Source: Streptosporangiaceae bacterium (GTDB taxonomy: Bacteria; Actinomycetota; Actinomycetes; Streptosporangiales; Streptosporangiaceae). Taken from it: a DNA stretch of 36,187 nucleotides. Shown piece after piece: positions 7,896-14,888 of the stretch (its first letter is position 1; each line of letters starts with the position of its first letter). A program made the position numbers and the translations under genes. The notes under the pieces were generated by a model. The model had not been told where the DNA came from. It saw nothing but the letters and a program-made list of their open reading frames with translations, and made no database searches. The stretch lies in contig JASHOE010000269.1 in NCBI GenBank assembly GCA_030041275.1, forward strand, positions 1 through 36,187, written 5' to 3'.

Positions 7896-7955
7896 CCGGC
7901 TGAAGGCCGGACAGCGGAGTGCTGGCTGGCAGCTAGCCGGCGGCAGCCTGGACAG
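7874..7955. repeat. 41-bp imperfect tandem duplication spanning two convergent gene ends
   Basis: A 27-bp core beginning CGGAGTGCTGGCTGGCAGCT occurs at 7874-7900 and again at 7915-7941, period 41 bp. The remaining 14 bp of each unit are similar and both end in GACAG. The palindrome GCTAGC in each core holds TAG on the plus strand and its complement on the minus strand: copy 1 provides the stop of the histidine kinase gene and copy 2 the stop of the SCO1-like gene. Confidence 0.85.
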
Positions 7956-9090
7956 CGGCTATCAGCTGACTCACCGGAAGCCAGCCGTCGTGGTGCCAGA
8001 GGACTGTGCCGGACGCGGACGTGAGCACGAACCATGGCTGATCCTGGACGCCAAAACCGTCGGCCACCCGGCCGGTCTCGTCCAGCGCCACGGGGTAGCT
8101 GAGCGCGCCATGGAGTCCAGCCACGTAGCTGCGAACCGCAGCGGGCGACGGCTCGGACGACTCCTCGTCGATTGCGGTCAGGCCGGGCAGCCCGTCGCTG
8201 CGCGCGGTCTGCACGTACTGATTGAGACCGGTCAGCTCCGACTGCAGATCGGAGGTCTGCGCCAGCCAGGTAGCGAAGAACATCACCAGGTGCGCGCTGC
8301 CGGGCCTGAGGGTGAGCGACCCGGATGGCAGCGTGGGCAGTGTGACCGCCGTGGTCGGGCCGAGGCCGGTGATGTGAGCCAGCGACTCGGTCCGGGCGAG
8401 CGCGGGATGGCCGGGCAGCAGACTCGACACCTCCTGGGCCATAACCTGGCCGGCCTGGGTGATGCTGGCGTAGGCCATGGTCGTCAGGTAGATCTTCTGC
8501 TCGCGGCCGCGGGTGTCGATGATGTAGACCGCCGGCGTGTGGTCGATCTGGCCCTGGGTGATCTGCACGTAGATGGCGTAGTCCTTCCAGATCGCCTTGA
8601 GCTGCGGCAGCGTCCCGGTCAGAAAGTCCCAGTGGTTCACCATGCCGTGCGCCTGGGAGTAGGCCATCACGTCGGAGACCGACGTAGCTTGCGGGTTGGC
8701 ATCCACGCCCAGCAGCTGGACTTGGTCGCCGGCCTTGCCAAGCAGGTCCTTGGCCGCGAGCATGCTCTGCGTGGTCAGCGGGCACACGGTCGTGCACTCA
8801 GAGTCGGTGAACGCCAGGATCACGACCTTGCCGCGGAACGAGCTCAGCGACACCGGCTGACCGAACTGGCTGGTCAGCGTGAAATTCGGAGCCTTGATGC
8901 CACCGAGCGACGAGCCAGGATCCAGATCTGGGTTGGCGTCAGCGGCGTGTTGCTGGCCCATGGCGGCAGTGCTCGAGCCCGACGCGGACGCGCATCCGGC
9001 GGCGGCGATCGTCGCGCAGCCGAGCAGCAGGGCCGCCAGCCATCGACGCCGGGACCTAACCGACGACAGGGCGTAGTAGATAAAGCGCAC
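7933..9090 (-). CDS. SCO1/SenC-type lipoprotein fused to a cysteine-less thioredoxin-like domain
   Basis: 385 residues from a GTG. The N-terminus is a lipoprotein signal with lipobox AAGC (Cys33), which would anchor it outside the membrane. Residues about 60-210 are an SCO1-like domain: APNFTLTSQFGQPVSLSSFRGKVVILAF, the copper-site motif C99-TTV-C103 and the later ligand His in DHTPAVYIIDTRGRE. SCO1 proteins deliver copper to cytochrome oxidase or act as thiol reductases. Residues about 245-385 resemble a TlpA/redoxin fold (LVMFFATWLAQTSDLQSE, WFVLTSASGTVLWHHDGW), but the expected WCxxC reads WLAQT, with no cysteine. Normal SCO1 proteins are about 200 residues, so the second half is an addition. 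The gene lies 42 bp downstream of the winged-helix gene on the same strand and may be co-transcribed. Confidence 0.88.
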   Translation of the reverse strand: MRFIYYALSSVRSRRRWLAALLLGCATIAAAGCASASGSSTAAMGQQHAADANPDLDPGSSLGGIKAPNFTLTSQFGQPVSLSSFRGKVVILAFTDSECTTVCPLTTQSMLAAKDLLGKAGDQVQLLGVDANPQATSVSDVMAYSQAHGMVNHWDFLTGTLPQLKAIWKDYAIYVQITQGQIDHTPAVYIIDTRGREQKIYLTTMAYASITQAGQVMAQEVSSLLPGHPALARTESLAHITGLGPTTAVTLPTLPSGSLTLRPGSAHLVMFFATWLAQTSDLQSELTGLNQYVQTARSDGLPGLTAIDEESSEPSPAAVRSYVAGLHGALSYPVALDETGRVADGFGVQDQPWFVLTSASGTVLWHHDGWLPVSQLIAAVQAAAG

Positions 9091-9132
9091 GGTGAGATAC
9101 TGCCACTTCCTTGGGGGAACGGAGCACCCAGG

Positions 9133-10290
9133 CTAGCTGCCGTCCGGATATCCGCCGCGGTGCAGCACCATCGGAAAATGCGGCAGTGTCTGCGGCGGCC
9201 GCACGTCCGCCCGCCAGTTCTGTGGGCCCGGCTCCAGCCCGGCGAACAGTGGCGAACCAGGCCCGCCAGACCCAGCCAGCCGTTCGAGCGAGGCCCGCAG
9301 ACCGGCCAGGGTGTCGCCGCCGAATCGCTGCCGCCAGCGCTCTTCCAGGGAAGCCAGCCGGTCCGCGTACAGATCCCTGCTCACCCTGCCCTTCGGGGTG
9401 AGCCGCACGACCTTCCACCTGCCGCCATCCGGGTCGGCCTCGATGCTGGTGACATCCGCGCGCCCGGTGAAGCCCGTCGCCATCGCGAGGGCCTCCTTGG
9501 ACACCCCGGTGAGCCGGGGCAGGTCGCGCAGCCGGACGCCCCGCTCGTCAAGGACTCGCAATAGGTTGGCGGCGATCGCCAGGGCTATCCGCGACTCGCG
9601 CTCATATTCGATCGCGAGCGCCAGGAGCACGCGGGCCAGCAGCCAGGGCAAGGCGAGCGCGGACACATCCTCGTCCTCATGCCGCTCAGCGTCCTGCTCA
9701 TACGCCGCCGCCGCGTCCCGATAGCGATCCTCGCGTGGTCCACCGCCGCGTGAGTACAAGCCGTATCCGAGGATGGGCAGGCAGTCGGGCAGCCACGGGC
9801 CGAGACTCGCAGCCAGTTGCTGCAGCGCAGCTCGCAGGCCGTCGATCTCGGCGGCACCGAACCGGTCGCGCCAGTGCTGCTCGATGGTGGCGGTCAGCGG
9901 TTCCCAGACCGCACGGGCTCGGAGTCCGCGCTTGGTGGCCCGCAACACGAGTGTGTCGCGCCGCGCCTTGTAGCTCGGGTCACCGGGACCAGGATCGACC
10001 GTCACGTAGCCCCAGCGACGCATGCCATCCAGGTTCGTCCTGGCGCGCGCGAGCCTGGCCACCTCGCCCAGGGTGACGGGCTCGTCGCCGACATACCGCA
10101 TGCAGTTCAGCCACATCGCCATGGAGACGAGCCAGACCCCGCCGCTCGGCGGCGCGTGAGCGTGGTCTGTCGTGCGGTTCGGTATCGCCAGCTCGGCTGC
10201 GTTGTCGAACTCGATGGTGAACGCGACGAGGGCCGCTGACAGCAAGGCCGAAAGCGGGAGCGGACTCGCGTCGGGTGCCGCTGACGTCAC
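9133..10290 (-). CDS. Internally duplicated winged-helix (MarR-like) DNA-binding protein
   Basis: 385 residues from a GTG at 10290. Two halves have the same order. The first (about 55-165) has WLNCMRYVGDEPVTLGEVARLARARTNLDGMRRWGYVTV then a wing and EQHWRDRFGAAEIDGLRAALQQLA. The second (about 235-345) has LLRVLDERGVRLRDLPRLTGVSKEALAMATGF then a wing KVVRLTPKGRVSRDLYADRL and EERWRQRFGGDTLAGLRASLERLA. Each half therefore looks like a MarR-type winged helix followed by a coiled or dimerisation helix, so one chain may mimic a MarR dimer. A 17-bp perfect palindrome lies between this gene and the divergent DUF998 gene and is its most likely binding site. TACGGT 7 nt before the GTG suggests leaderless expression. 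Confidence 0.72.
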   Translation of the reverse strand: MTSAAPDASPLPLSALLSAALVAFTIEFDNAAELAIPNRTTDHAHAPPSGGVWLVSMAMWLNCMRYVGDEPVTLGEVARLARARTNLDGMRRWGYVTVDPGPGDPSYKARRDTLVLRATKRGLRARAVWEPLTATIEQHWRDRFGAAEIDGLRAALQQLAASLGPWLPDCLPILGYGLYSRGGGPREDRYRDAAAAYEQDAERHEDEDVSALALPWLLARVLLALAIEYERESRIALAIAANLLRVLDERGVRLRDLPRLTGVSKEALAMATGFTGRADVTSIEADPDGGRWKVVRLTPKGRVSRDLYADRLASLEERWRQRFGGDTLAGLRASLERLAGSGGPGSPLFAGLEPGPQNWRADVRPPQTLPHFPMVLHRGGYPDGS

Positions 10291-10297
10291 GATGGCG

Positions 10298-10303
10298 ACC
10301 GTA
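10298..10303 (-). promoter_or_regulatory. -10-like hexamer, leaderless start
   Basis: On the minus strand TACGGT (10303 to 10298) is followed by 7 nt and the GTG at 10290, the spacing expected if transcription begins on the start codon. There is no Shine-Dalgarno before this GTG and no clear -35 hexamer. Confidence 0.4.
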
Positions 10304-10344
10304 CCCCACCTGTCCGGAATATCGGGTTGACCCGTGGATGCTCG

Positions 10345-10361
10345 TTGTTTAGGTTAAACAA
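10345..10361. promoter_or_regulatory. 17-bp perfect palindrome, candidate operator
   Basis: TTGTTTA-GGT-TAAACAA: 7-bp arms with a 3-bp centre, AT-rich against a very GC-rich background, in the 137-bp gap between the divergent winged-helix gene (start 10290) and the DUF998 gene (start 10428). The size and composition fit a MarR-type operator. A weaker dyad, CGGGT-TG-ACCCG, lies at 10323-10334. Confidence 0.65.
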
Positions 10362-10427
10362 ATATGGCTTACTAGCCGGCCGGTAGGTATCGAGAGTGCT
10401 GGCTGGCGCGGCAAGGAGGGTGGCGGG

Positions 10428-11234
10428 GTGCGGGGGAGGGCGCGTGAACTGGCCGGTACCGCTCCAGCCGGCGGGGAATTGCCCGTCGCGCTCGAGACCG
10501 CTGGTGCGGGCCACCGTGACCAATCCCGCCGGGCCGCCGTGCGGACAGCCGTGGCCTGGATCCTTGGTGTCGCAGGTGTGGCCGCGTACAACTGGTGGAT
10601 CCTGGTGCCGCTCAAGCCCGGTCTCATGACGTCCCCCGACGAGCTGTTCAGCAACCTCGAGGTGACCGGGCAGCCGTACGCGACGCTGATGCAGCACGCG
10701 GATCTCGCCTCCGGGCTGCTGCTGCTCGTGGCCTTCGTCGTAACCGGGGCCGCCCGAGCGCGCCGTGAGTTGCTAGCGATGCTTATATTTGCCGCAGCCG
10801 GTGCCCTCGGCGGTCTGTATCCGGAGGTCTGCGCCGACGGGATCAGCGCCACCTGCCGCCGGCAGGAGTGGCGCTTCGAACTGCCCGCCAGCCAGTACGT
10901 CCACATCGTGGCTGGGATCGTGGAGTTCGCCGCGATCACCATCGCGCTGCTGTACGCGCTGAGCCGGACCAAGGGCAGCCGAACCCGGCCAGCCCGCGTG
11001 TACCGCGGCCTGGGCCTCGGTGCGCTGATCGGCTACCCGCTGCTGGGCGCCGCTTACCTGTCAGACCGGTTCGGTGGCGTCATGGAGGGGGTGTTCTTCA
11101 CCGGTTTCACGGTCATGGTCATCACGGAGCTTGCCGACCGCACGACCGCGCTGCGCGGTCGGCGGCGACGGGGAGCCGTCTTGGCGGCCGAGTCAGTCGC
11201 CGCGGACTGGCATACTCGGCTCGGCCAGGGATAG
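10428..11234 (+). CDS. DUF998-type integral membrane protein
   Basis: 268 residues from a GTG with AAGGAGGG seven bases upstream. After about 40 polar residues there are six or so hydrophobic segments: AVAWILGVAGVAAYNWWILV, LASGLLLLVAFVVTGAA, LLAMLIFAAAGALGGLYP, YVHIVAGIVEFAAITIALLYALS, YRGLGLGALIGYPLLGAAYL and GVFFTGFTVMVITEL. The central loop with two Cys (EVCADGISATCRRQEWR) before the H-containing helix is a DUF998 hallmark; the role of that family is unknown. It is divergent from the winged-helix gene, and the palindrome between them suggests repression by that regulator. Confidence 0.75.
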   Translation: MRGRARELAGTAPAGGELPVALETAGAGHRDQSRRAAVRTAVAWILGVAGVAAYNWWILVPLKPGLMTSPDELFSNLEVTGQPYATLMQHADLASGLLLLVAFVVTGAARARRELLAMLIFAAAGALGGLYPEVCADGISATCRRQEWRFELPASQYVHIVAGIVEFAAITIALLYALSRTKGSRTRPARVYRGLGLGALIGYPLLGAAYLSDRFGGVMEGVFFTGFTVMVITELADRTTALRGRRRRGAVLAAESVAADWHTRLGQG

Positions 11235-11265
11235 CGCGACGAAGAAGGTCGGGGAGCGCGGGTCG

Positions 11266-11559
11266 GTGAAGTGGATCTTTGTCATCGTCGGCCTTGCGGT
11301 GCTGACTGGCTGCTCAGCGCGCCCGAGCGGCCCGACGCCAGCGGGAAGCCAGTCCGTCGTGGCCACGAAGTCTTACACCGATGGCGTCAAGGCCGGTGAG
11401 TCGATCAGCCTTCCTAACGAGACGGCCGCCCAGATGCAGGCCAACTGTGCAGTCACCGCCCTGAAGCAGATGCCGAGCAGCGACACCAAGTCAGCCTGGA
11501 TGGGCGGCTGCGTGGCTGGGACGATCCAGGCCGAGATTCAGGCCGGCGACAGCGGCTAA
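11266..11559 (+). CDS. Small secreted lipoprotein
   Basis: 97 residues from a GTG at 11266, with GGGGAG about ten bases upstream. The signal VKWIFVIVGLAVLTGC has lipobox LTGC (Cys16), followed by a Ser/Pro linker and a roughly 65-residue helical domain (DGVKAGESISLPNETAAQMQANCAVTALKQMP to CVAGTIQAEIQ) with two further Cys that may pair. A longer frame from 11074 runs through the DUF998 gene and is not credible. It follows the DUF998 gene by 31 bp and may share its transcript. Function unknown. Confidence 0.75.
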   Translation: MKWIFVIVGLAVLTGCSARPSGPTPAGSQSVVATKSYTDGVKAGESISLPNETAAQMQANCAVTALKQMPSSDTKSAWMGGCVAGTIQAEIQAGDSG

Positions 11560-11656
11560 GGCCGCCCGCCGGCTGTACGCGGCATCTCCCACGGTGCTCA
11601 TGTTTGGCCGCCGCAGCGCGGGTAGAGGCTCTCGCCGAAGTTGGGAGGAGAATCTG

Positions 11657-11821
11657 ATGGCTGTCGTTCTTATCGCGCTGCTGGTCATCCTGATCCTGTT
11701 CGGCCTGGGTTTTGCCCTGCACGTGCTGTGGTGGCTGGCGCTGATTGCGCTGGTGCTCTGGCTGCTTGGCTTCGTGTTCCGGACTAGGGAGACCACCAGG
11801 CGGCGCTGGTACCGGTGGTAA
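11657..11821 (+). CDS. Small two-span hydrophobic protein
   Basis: 54 residues; ATG at 11657 with a good GGGAGGAG seven bases upstream, preferred over 11594. Two hydrophobic stretches (VLIALLVILILFGLGFAL and WWLALIALVLWLLGFVF) are followed by a short basic end RRRWYRW. The order LFGLGFAL-HVLWWLALIALVLWLLGF matches the small hydrophobic protein family common in streptomycetes and related to the Lmo0937-type proteins, often stress-induced; no mechanism is known. It is followed by a large inverted repeat. Confidence 0.78.
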   Translation: MAVVLIALLVILILFGLGFALHVLWWLALIALVLWLLGFVFRTRETTRRRWYRW

Positions 11822-11846
11822 CCGGTAGCTGCTGAAGCCGAAGACC

Positions 11847-11919
11847 AGCGGCCCGGCCGACGGCCAGCGGGCTTACCTCCGCCATCCCCCTGAGGTCCCC
11901 GCCCGTCGGCCGGGCCGCT
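11847..11919. terminator. 17-bp-stem inverted repeat between convergent genes
   Basis: AGCGGCCCGGCCGACGG (11847-11863) is perfectly complementary in inverted order to 11903-11919, with a 39-nt loop. It begins 26 bp after the hydrophobic protein stop and ends 25 bp before the hydrolase stop, a position suited to a bidirectional terminator. The loop is unusually long and Pro/GC-skewed; I see no gene inside. Confidence 0.72.
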
Positions 11920-11943
11920 TCTGCTATCCCGGCTCGGGGCAGC

Positions 11944-12822
11944 TCAGCGCAGCCACTCGCCGATGCGGGCATTGATGAGGTCGGGCCGCTCCAGATGCAG
12001 GAAGTGGCCGACCCCGTCGATGACCTCAAAGCGCGAGCCGGCCGGAAGGAAATCGGCGGCCTGAGTGGTCGTCGTGACGCCGAGGCAGCCGTCTTCGGCG
12101 CCGTGCAGATAGAGCACCGGGCAGCCACCGCCCGCCGTGGTGGCTGCCTGTTCCGCCGCGTACCGAGGAAGCTGCCTCGCCGGATCGAACATCGCGCGGT
12201 AATAACCGATGGCCGCGGTCAGGCTTGCCGGGTTGCGCAGGCAGTCCTTGGCCCGCGCGGCGTCGACCGCGCCCTGGTAGCCAGGCGACCAGTCGCGCCA
12301 CAATCCGTCGATGAACGCGAGGTCGGCCGCGCTCACCGCGGGCTCGGCCAGCGGCGTCTGGAACAGGAACATGTAGAACGACCTGCGTAGCTGCGCATAT
12401 TCGAGAAAGGTCGCGCCCATCGAACCGGTCGGCGGCACCGCCATGGTCACCGCCCGCCGCCAGCGGTCCGGCGCGAAGGCGATCGCCCCGTAGCCGGTCA
12501 TGGCGCCCCAGTCGTGCCCGATAAGCACCGCGCGGTCGTCGCCGCCGAGCGCGCCATGCAGTGCCACTGCGTCGGCGACCAGGGCACCGACCTGATAGCA
12601 CTCATCCGCTGGCACCTGGGTCGGAGCGTAGCCACGGGAAAACGGGGCGACGGCGTGATAGCCGAGCTCGGCAAGCATCGGCAGCAGGTGTCGCCATGAA
12701 TGGGCCGAGTCCGGGAAGCCGTGCAGGCACAGCGCTAGGGGTCCGTCGGGCGGCCCCGCCTGCAGGTAGCCGAACCTGACCCCGTTGGCTGCTGCGTACG
12801 CGATCCCGGCGCCGTCACCCAT
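11944..12822 (-). CDS. Alpha/beta hydrolase, epoxide hydrolase / haloalkane dehalogenase group
   Basis: 292 residues from the ATG at 12822; the longer frame to 13083 adds 87 low-quality residues crossing the divergent ABC gene. The oxyanion motif HGFPDS (34-39), nucleophile elbow GHDWGAM with Asp104 in place of the Ser of esterases, and the C-terminal VGHFLHLE with catalytic His273 place it among Asp-nucleophile hydrolases, which open epoxides or remove halides through a covalent ester intermediate. The cap domain lies at about 140-225. Its physiological substrate is unknown. It is divergent from the DrrAB-type exporter genes; two palindromes lie between them, so both may answer to the same signal. 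Confidence 0.88.
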   Translation of the reverse strand: MGDGAGIAYAAANGVRFGYLQAGPPDGPLALCLHGFPDSAHSWRHLLPMLAELGYHAVAPFSRGYAPTQVPADECYQVGALVADAVALHGALGGDDRAVLIGHDWGAMTGYGAIAFAPDRWRRAVTMAVPPTGSMGATFLEYAQLRRSFYMFLFQTPLAEPAVSAADLAFIDGLWRDWSPGYQGAVDAARAKDCLRNPASLTAAIGYYRAMFDPARQLPRYAAEQAATTAGGGCPVLYLHGAEDGCLGVTTTTQAADFLPAGSRFEVIDGVGHFLHLERPDLINARIGEWLR

Positions 12823-12879
12823 GCCGGGAGGGTAACCGAAGCGCCGGGCTCTCGCCCGCCCGCCCGGACGCCGCGTGCT

Positions 12880-12896
12880 GCGGAGGCAGCCTCCGC
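12880..12896. promoter_or_regulatory. 17-bp GC-rich palindrome
   Basis: GCGGAGGC-A-GCCTCCGC, perfect 8-bp arms around a single base, 58 bp before the hydrolase start and 96 bp before the ABC ATPase start. It may be an operator or, on the minus strand, a leader hairpin for the hydrolase message. Confidence 0.5.
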
Positions 12897-12940
12897 TGGG
12901 CGTTACGATGGCCGGGCACAGGCTTACCAGCCAAGATCCG

Positions 12941-12962
12941 GTCACGGTCGGCTGACCGTGAC
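12941..12962. promoter_or_regulatory. Palindrome with 9-bp arms upstream of the ABC exporter
   Basis: GTCACGGTC (12941-12949), GGCT, GACCGTGAC (12954-12962). It lies 29 bp before the GTG of the ATPase gene and just before its AAGGAAGG ribosome binding site. Its size and near-perfect symmetry suit a TetR-family operator controlling the exporter, though no TetR gene is in the window. As RNA it would form a stable hairpin. Confidence 0.6.
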
Positions 12963-12991
12963 GCCCGCGAAGGAAGGCAACTGCAAGCGCC

Positions 12992-13999
12992 GTGCAGACG
13001 AACACCGAGCGGCCGCCCGCGGGCGCGACCAGCATCACCGGCGGCCAGCCGGCGGCCGTCATCCATACCGAGGACCTCACCAAGGTCTACCCCGGCGCCG
13101 ACTTCGCCGCCGTCGACAAGCTGAACCTCGACGTCGAGGCCGGCGAGATCTTCGGACTGCTCGGACCCAACGGGGCCGGGAAGACCACCACTGCGGGCAT
13201 GCTGACCACCAGGGTCGTGCCGACGTCGGGCCGCGCGCTGCTCGGCGGGGTCGACGTGGCCAGGCATCCGGCGCTGGCCAAGCAGCTCAGCGGCATCGTC
13301 TCCCAGCAGAACACGCTGGACCGGCAGCTCACGGTGTGGGAGAACCTGTACTTCCACGGTCGGCTGTTCGGCATCGGGGCGCGCGAATCCCGGCAGATCG
13401 CCGACCAGCTGCTTGAGCAGTTCCAGCTATCCCGGTGGGCTAAAGCGTCGGTCTACGCGCTGTCCGGCGGGATGGCGCAACGGCTCATGGTGGCGAGGGC
13501 GATCTTCCACCGGCCGTCGGTGCTGTTCCTGGACGAGCCGACGGCTGGGCTCGACCCGCAGAGCCGGCTGGCGCTGTGGGACCTGCTCGGCGAACTGCAC
13601 CGGGCCGGCCAGACCATCCTGCTGACCACGCACTACATGGAGGAGGCCGACCAGCTGTGTGACCGCGTGGCCATCATGGATCACGGCCGAATCCTGGCGC
13701 TGGACACGCCCGCCGCGCTCAAGCAGAGCATCGGCGCCGACACGGTCGTGACGCTGCGGACGTCCGGCGACCCAGAGCAGCTCGCGACCCTGCTGAACCG
13801 TGAGGTGGCCGGCGTCGCCCGGACCAGACCGCTGCCCGGCGGGCTGGAGCTGCACGTCAAGGGCACCGACCGGCTGGTGCCGCGGATCGTGCTGGCGGCG
13901 GAAGGCGGTGGCTTCGACGTGCTGGACCTGTCGGTCGCTGAGCCCAGCCTCGAGACGGTCTTCATCAATCTCACCGGCAAGGAGCTGAGGGACGAATGA
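12992..13999 (+). CDS. DrrA-type ABC transporter ATP-binding protein
   Basis: 335 residues from a GTG. Walker A GPNGAGKTT at 58-66, Q-loop in VSQQNTLDRQLTVWENL, signature LSGGMAQR at 157-164, Walker B VLFLDEP at 177-183, His214 in TTHYMEEADQLCDRV. The LDxxLT-x-ENL stretch, the HYMEEAD motif and a C-terminal DUF4162-like region (from about 250: TVVTLRTSGDPEQLATLLNREVAG to SLETVFINLTGKEL) are those of the DrrA/daunorubicin-resistance branch of ABC-2 exporters. It pairs with the permease gene that starts inside its stop codon. The cargo is typically a lipophilic drug, lipid or polysaccharide; it cannot be told here. The GTG is 14 bp from AAGGAAGG, a long spacing. Confidence 0.92.
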   Translation: MQTNTERPPAGATSITGGQPAAVIHTEDLTKVYPGADFAAVDKLNLDVEAGEIFGLLGPNGAGKTTTAGMLTTRVVPTSGRALLGGVDVARHPALAKQLSGIVSQQNTLDRQLTVWENLYFHGRLFGIGARESRQIADQLLEQFQLSRWAKASVYALSGGMAQRLMVARAIFHRPSVLFLDEPTAGLDPQSRLALWDLLGELHRAGQTILLTTHYMEEADQLCDRVAIMDHGRILALDTPAALKQSIGADTVVTLRTSGDPEQLATLLNREVAGVARTRPLPGGLELHVKGTDRLVPRIVLAAEGGGFDVLDLSVAEPSLETVFINLTGKELRDE

Positions 14000-14883
14000 C
14001 GACGTCGGTTACCTCTCCGACGCCCGCCACGGTCAGGGCTATCGGTGGCGGGCCGACCCGGTCGGTCGCAGCGGCCAGCTGGACCGCTCTCGGGGCGCTG
14101 CTGCTGCGCGACCTGGTGGTGCTCCGAAAGGACTCCCGCACGTTCGTCCTGCGCACGCTCATCCAGCCGTTCCTGCTCTGCTTCGTGTTCCTGTACGTGT
14201 TCCCGAAGATCGGTCAGGGCATCGGCGGGCACGGCGCTGTGCAGGAGTCGGCGTTCGCGACCATCCTCGTGCCGGGCGTGGTCGGCATCTCGGTGATGTT
14301 CCAGGGTGTGCAGTCCATCGCGCTGGCGATGGCACAGGAGTTCGGCTTCACCAGGGAGATCGAGGACCGGGTGCAGGCGCCCTGCCCGATCTGGCTGGTG
14401 GCCGTCGCGAAGGTGCTGTCCGGCGCGGCGCAGGGCGTGTTGTCGGCGGTCATCGTGCTGCCGATTGCCGCGGTGGTGCACGCTCCCGGCGTGGAGGCGC
14501 ACCTGACGCTGCACTGGCTGCTGATCCTGACCTTCGTGCCATTGGCGTGCGTGGCCATGGCCGGGCTTGGCCTGGTCCTCGGCACGAGCTTCGAGCCGCG
14601 GAACATCGGCCTGATGTTCGGCTTCATCATCCTGCCGATCACGTTCCTCGGCGGCACGTACTACTCGTGGACCAAACTCGCGCCGGTTACGGTCGGCGGC
14701 TGGCACTGGCTGCAGACGCTCGTGCTCATCAATCCGCTCATCTACGTGAACGAGGGAATGCGCGCGGCCTTCACCACGGCGCCGCACATGCACCTCTACG
14801 TGGTATACCCAGTCGTCTTTGGGTTCGGCGCGGTGTTCCTTACCATCGGGCTGCTTAACTTCCGCCGCCGCGTGCTGTCCTAG
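13996..14883 (+). CDS. DrrB-type ABC-2 transporter permease
   Basis: 295 residues, start overlapping the ATPase stop by 4 bp (ATGA). A basic cytoplasmic head ends in LLLRDLVVLRKDSRTFVLRTLIQPFLLCFVFLYVFPKIG (first helix, after the amphipathic coupling helix). Further membrane segments are ATILVPGVVGISVMFQGVQSIAL, IWLVAVAKVLSGAAQGVLSAVIVLPIAAVV, WLLILTFVPLACVAMAGLGLVLG, IGLMFGFIILPITFLGGTYYSW and YVVYPVVFGFGAVFLTIGLLNF, six in all. The FIILPITFLGGTYYSW motif with the following long loop is typical of DrrB-like permeases. With DrrA it forms an exporter in the cytoplasmic membrane. Confidence 0.92.
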   Translation: MTTSVTSPTPATVRAIGGGPTRSVAAASWTALGALLLRDLVVLRKDSRTFVLRTLIQPFLLCFVFLYVFPKIGQGIGGHGAVQESAFATILVPGVVGISVMFQGVQSIALAMAQEFGFTREIEDRVQAPCPIWLVAVAKVLSGAAQGVLSAVIVLPIAAVVHAPGVEAHLTLHWLLILTFVPLACVAMAGLGLVLGTSFEPRNIGLMFGFIILPITFLGGTYYSWTKLAPVTVGGWHWLQTLVLINPLIYVNEGMRAAFTTAPHMHLYVVYPVVFGFGAVFLTIGLLNFRRRVLS

Positions 14884-14888
14884 CGGCC

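Noticed and set aside
7990..9564. A 524-residue open frame on the plus strand
   Set aside because: Antisense to the SCO1-like gene and part of the winged-helix gene, both of which show real domains and codon bias.
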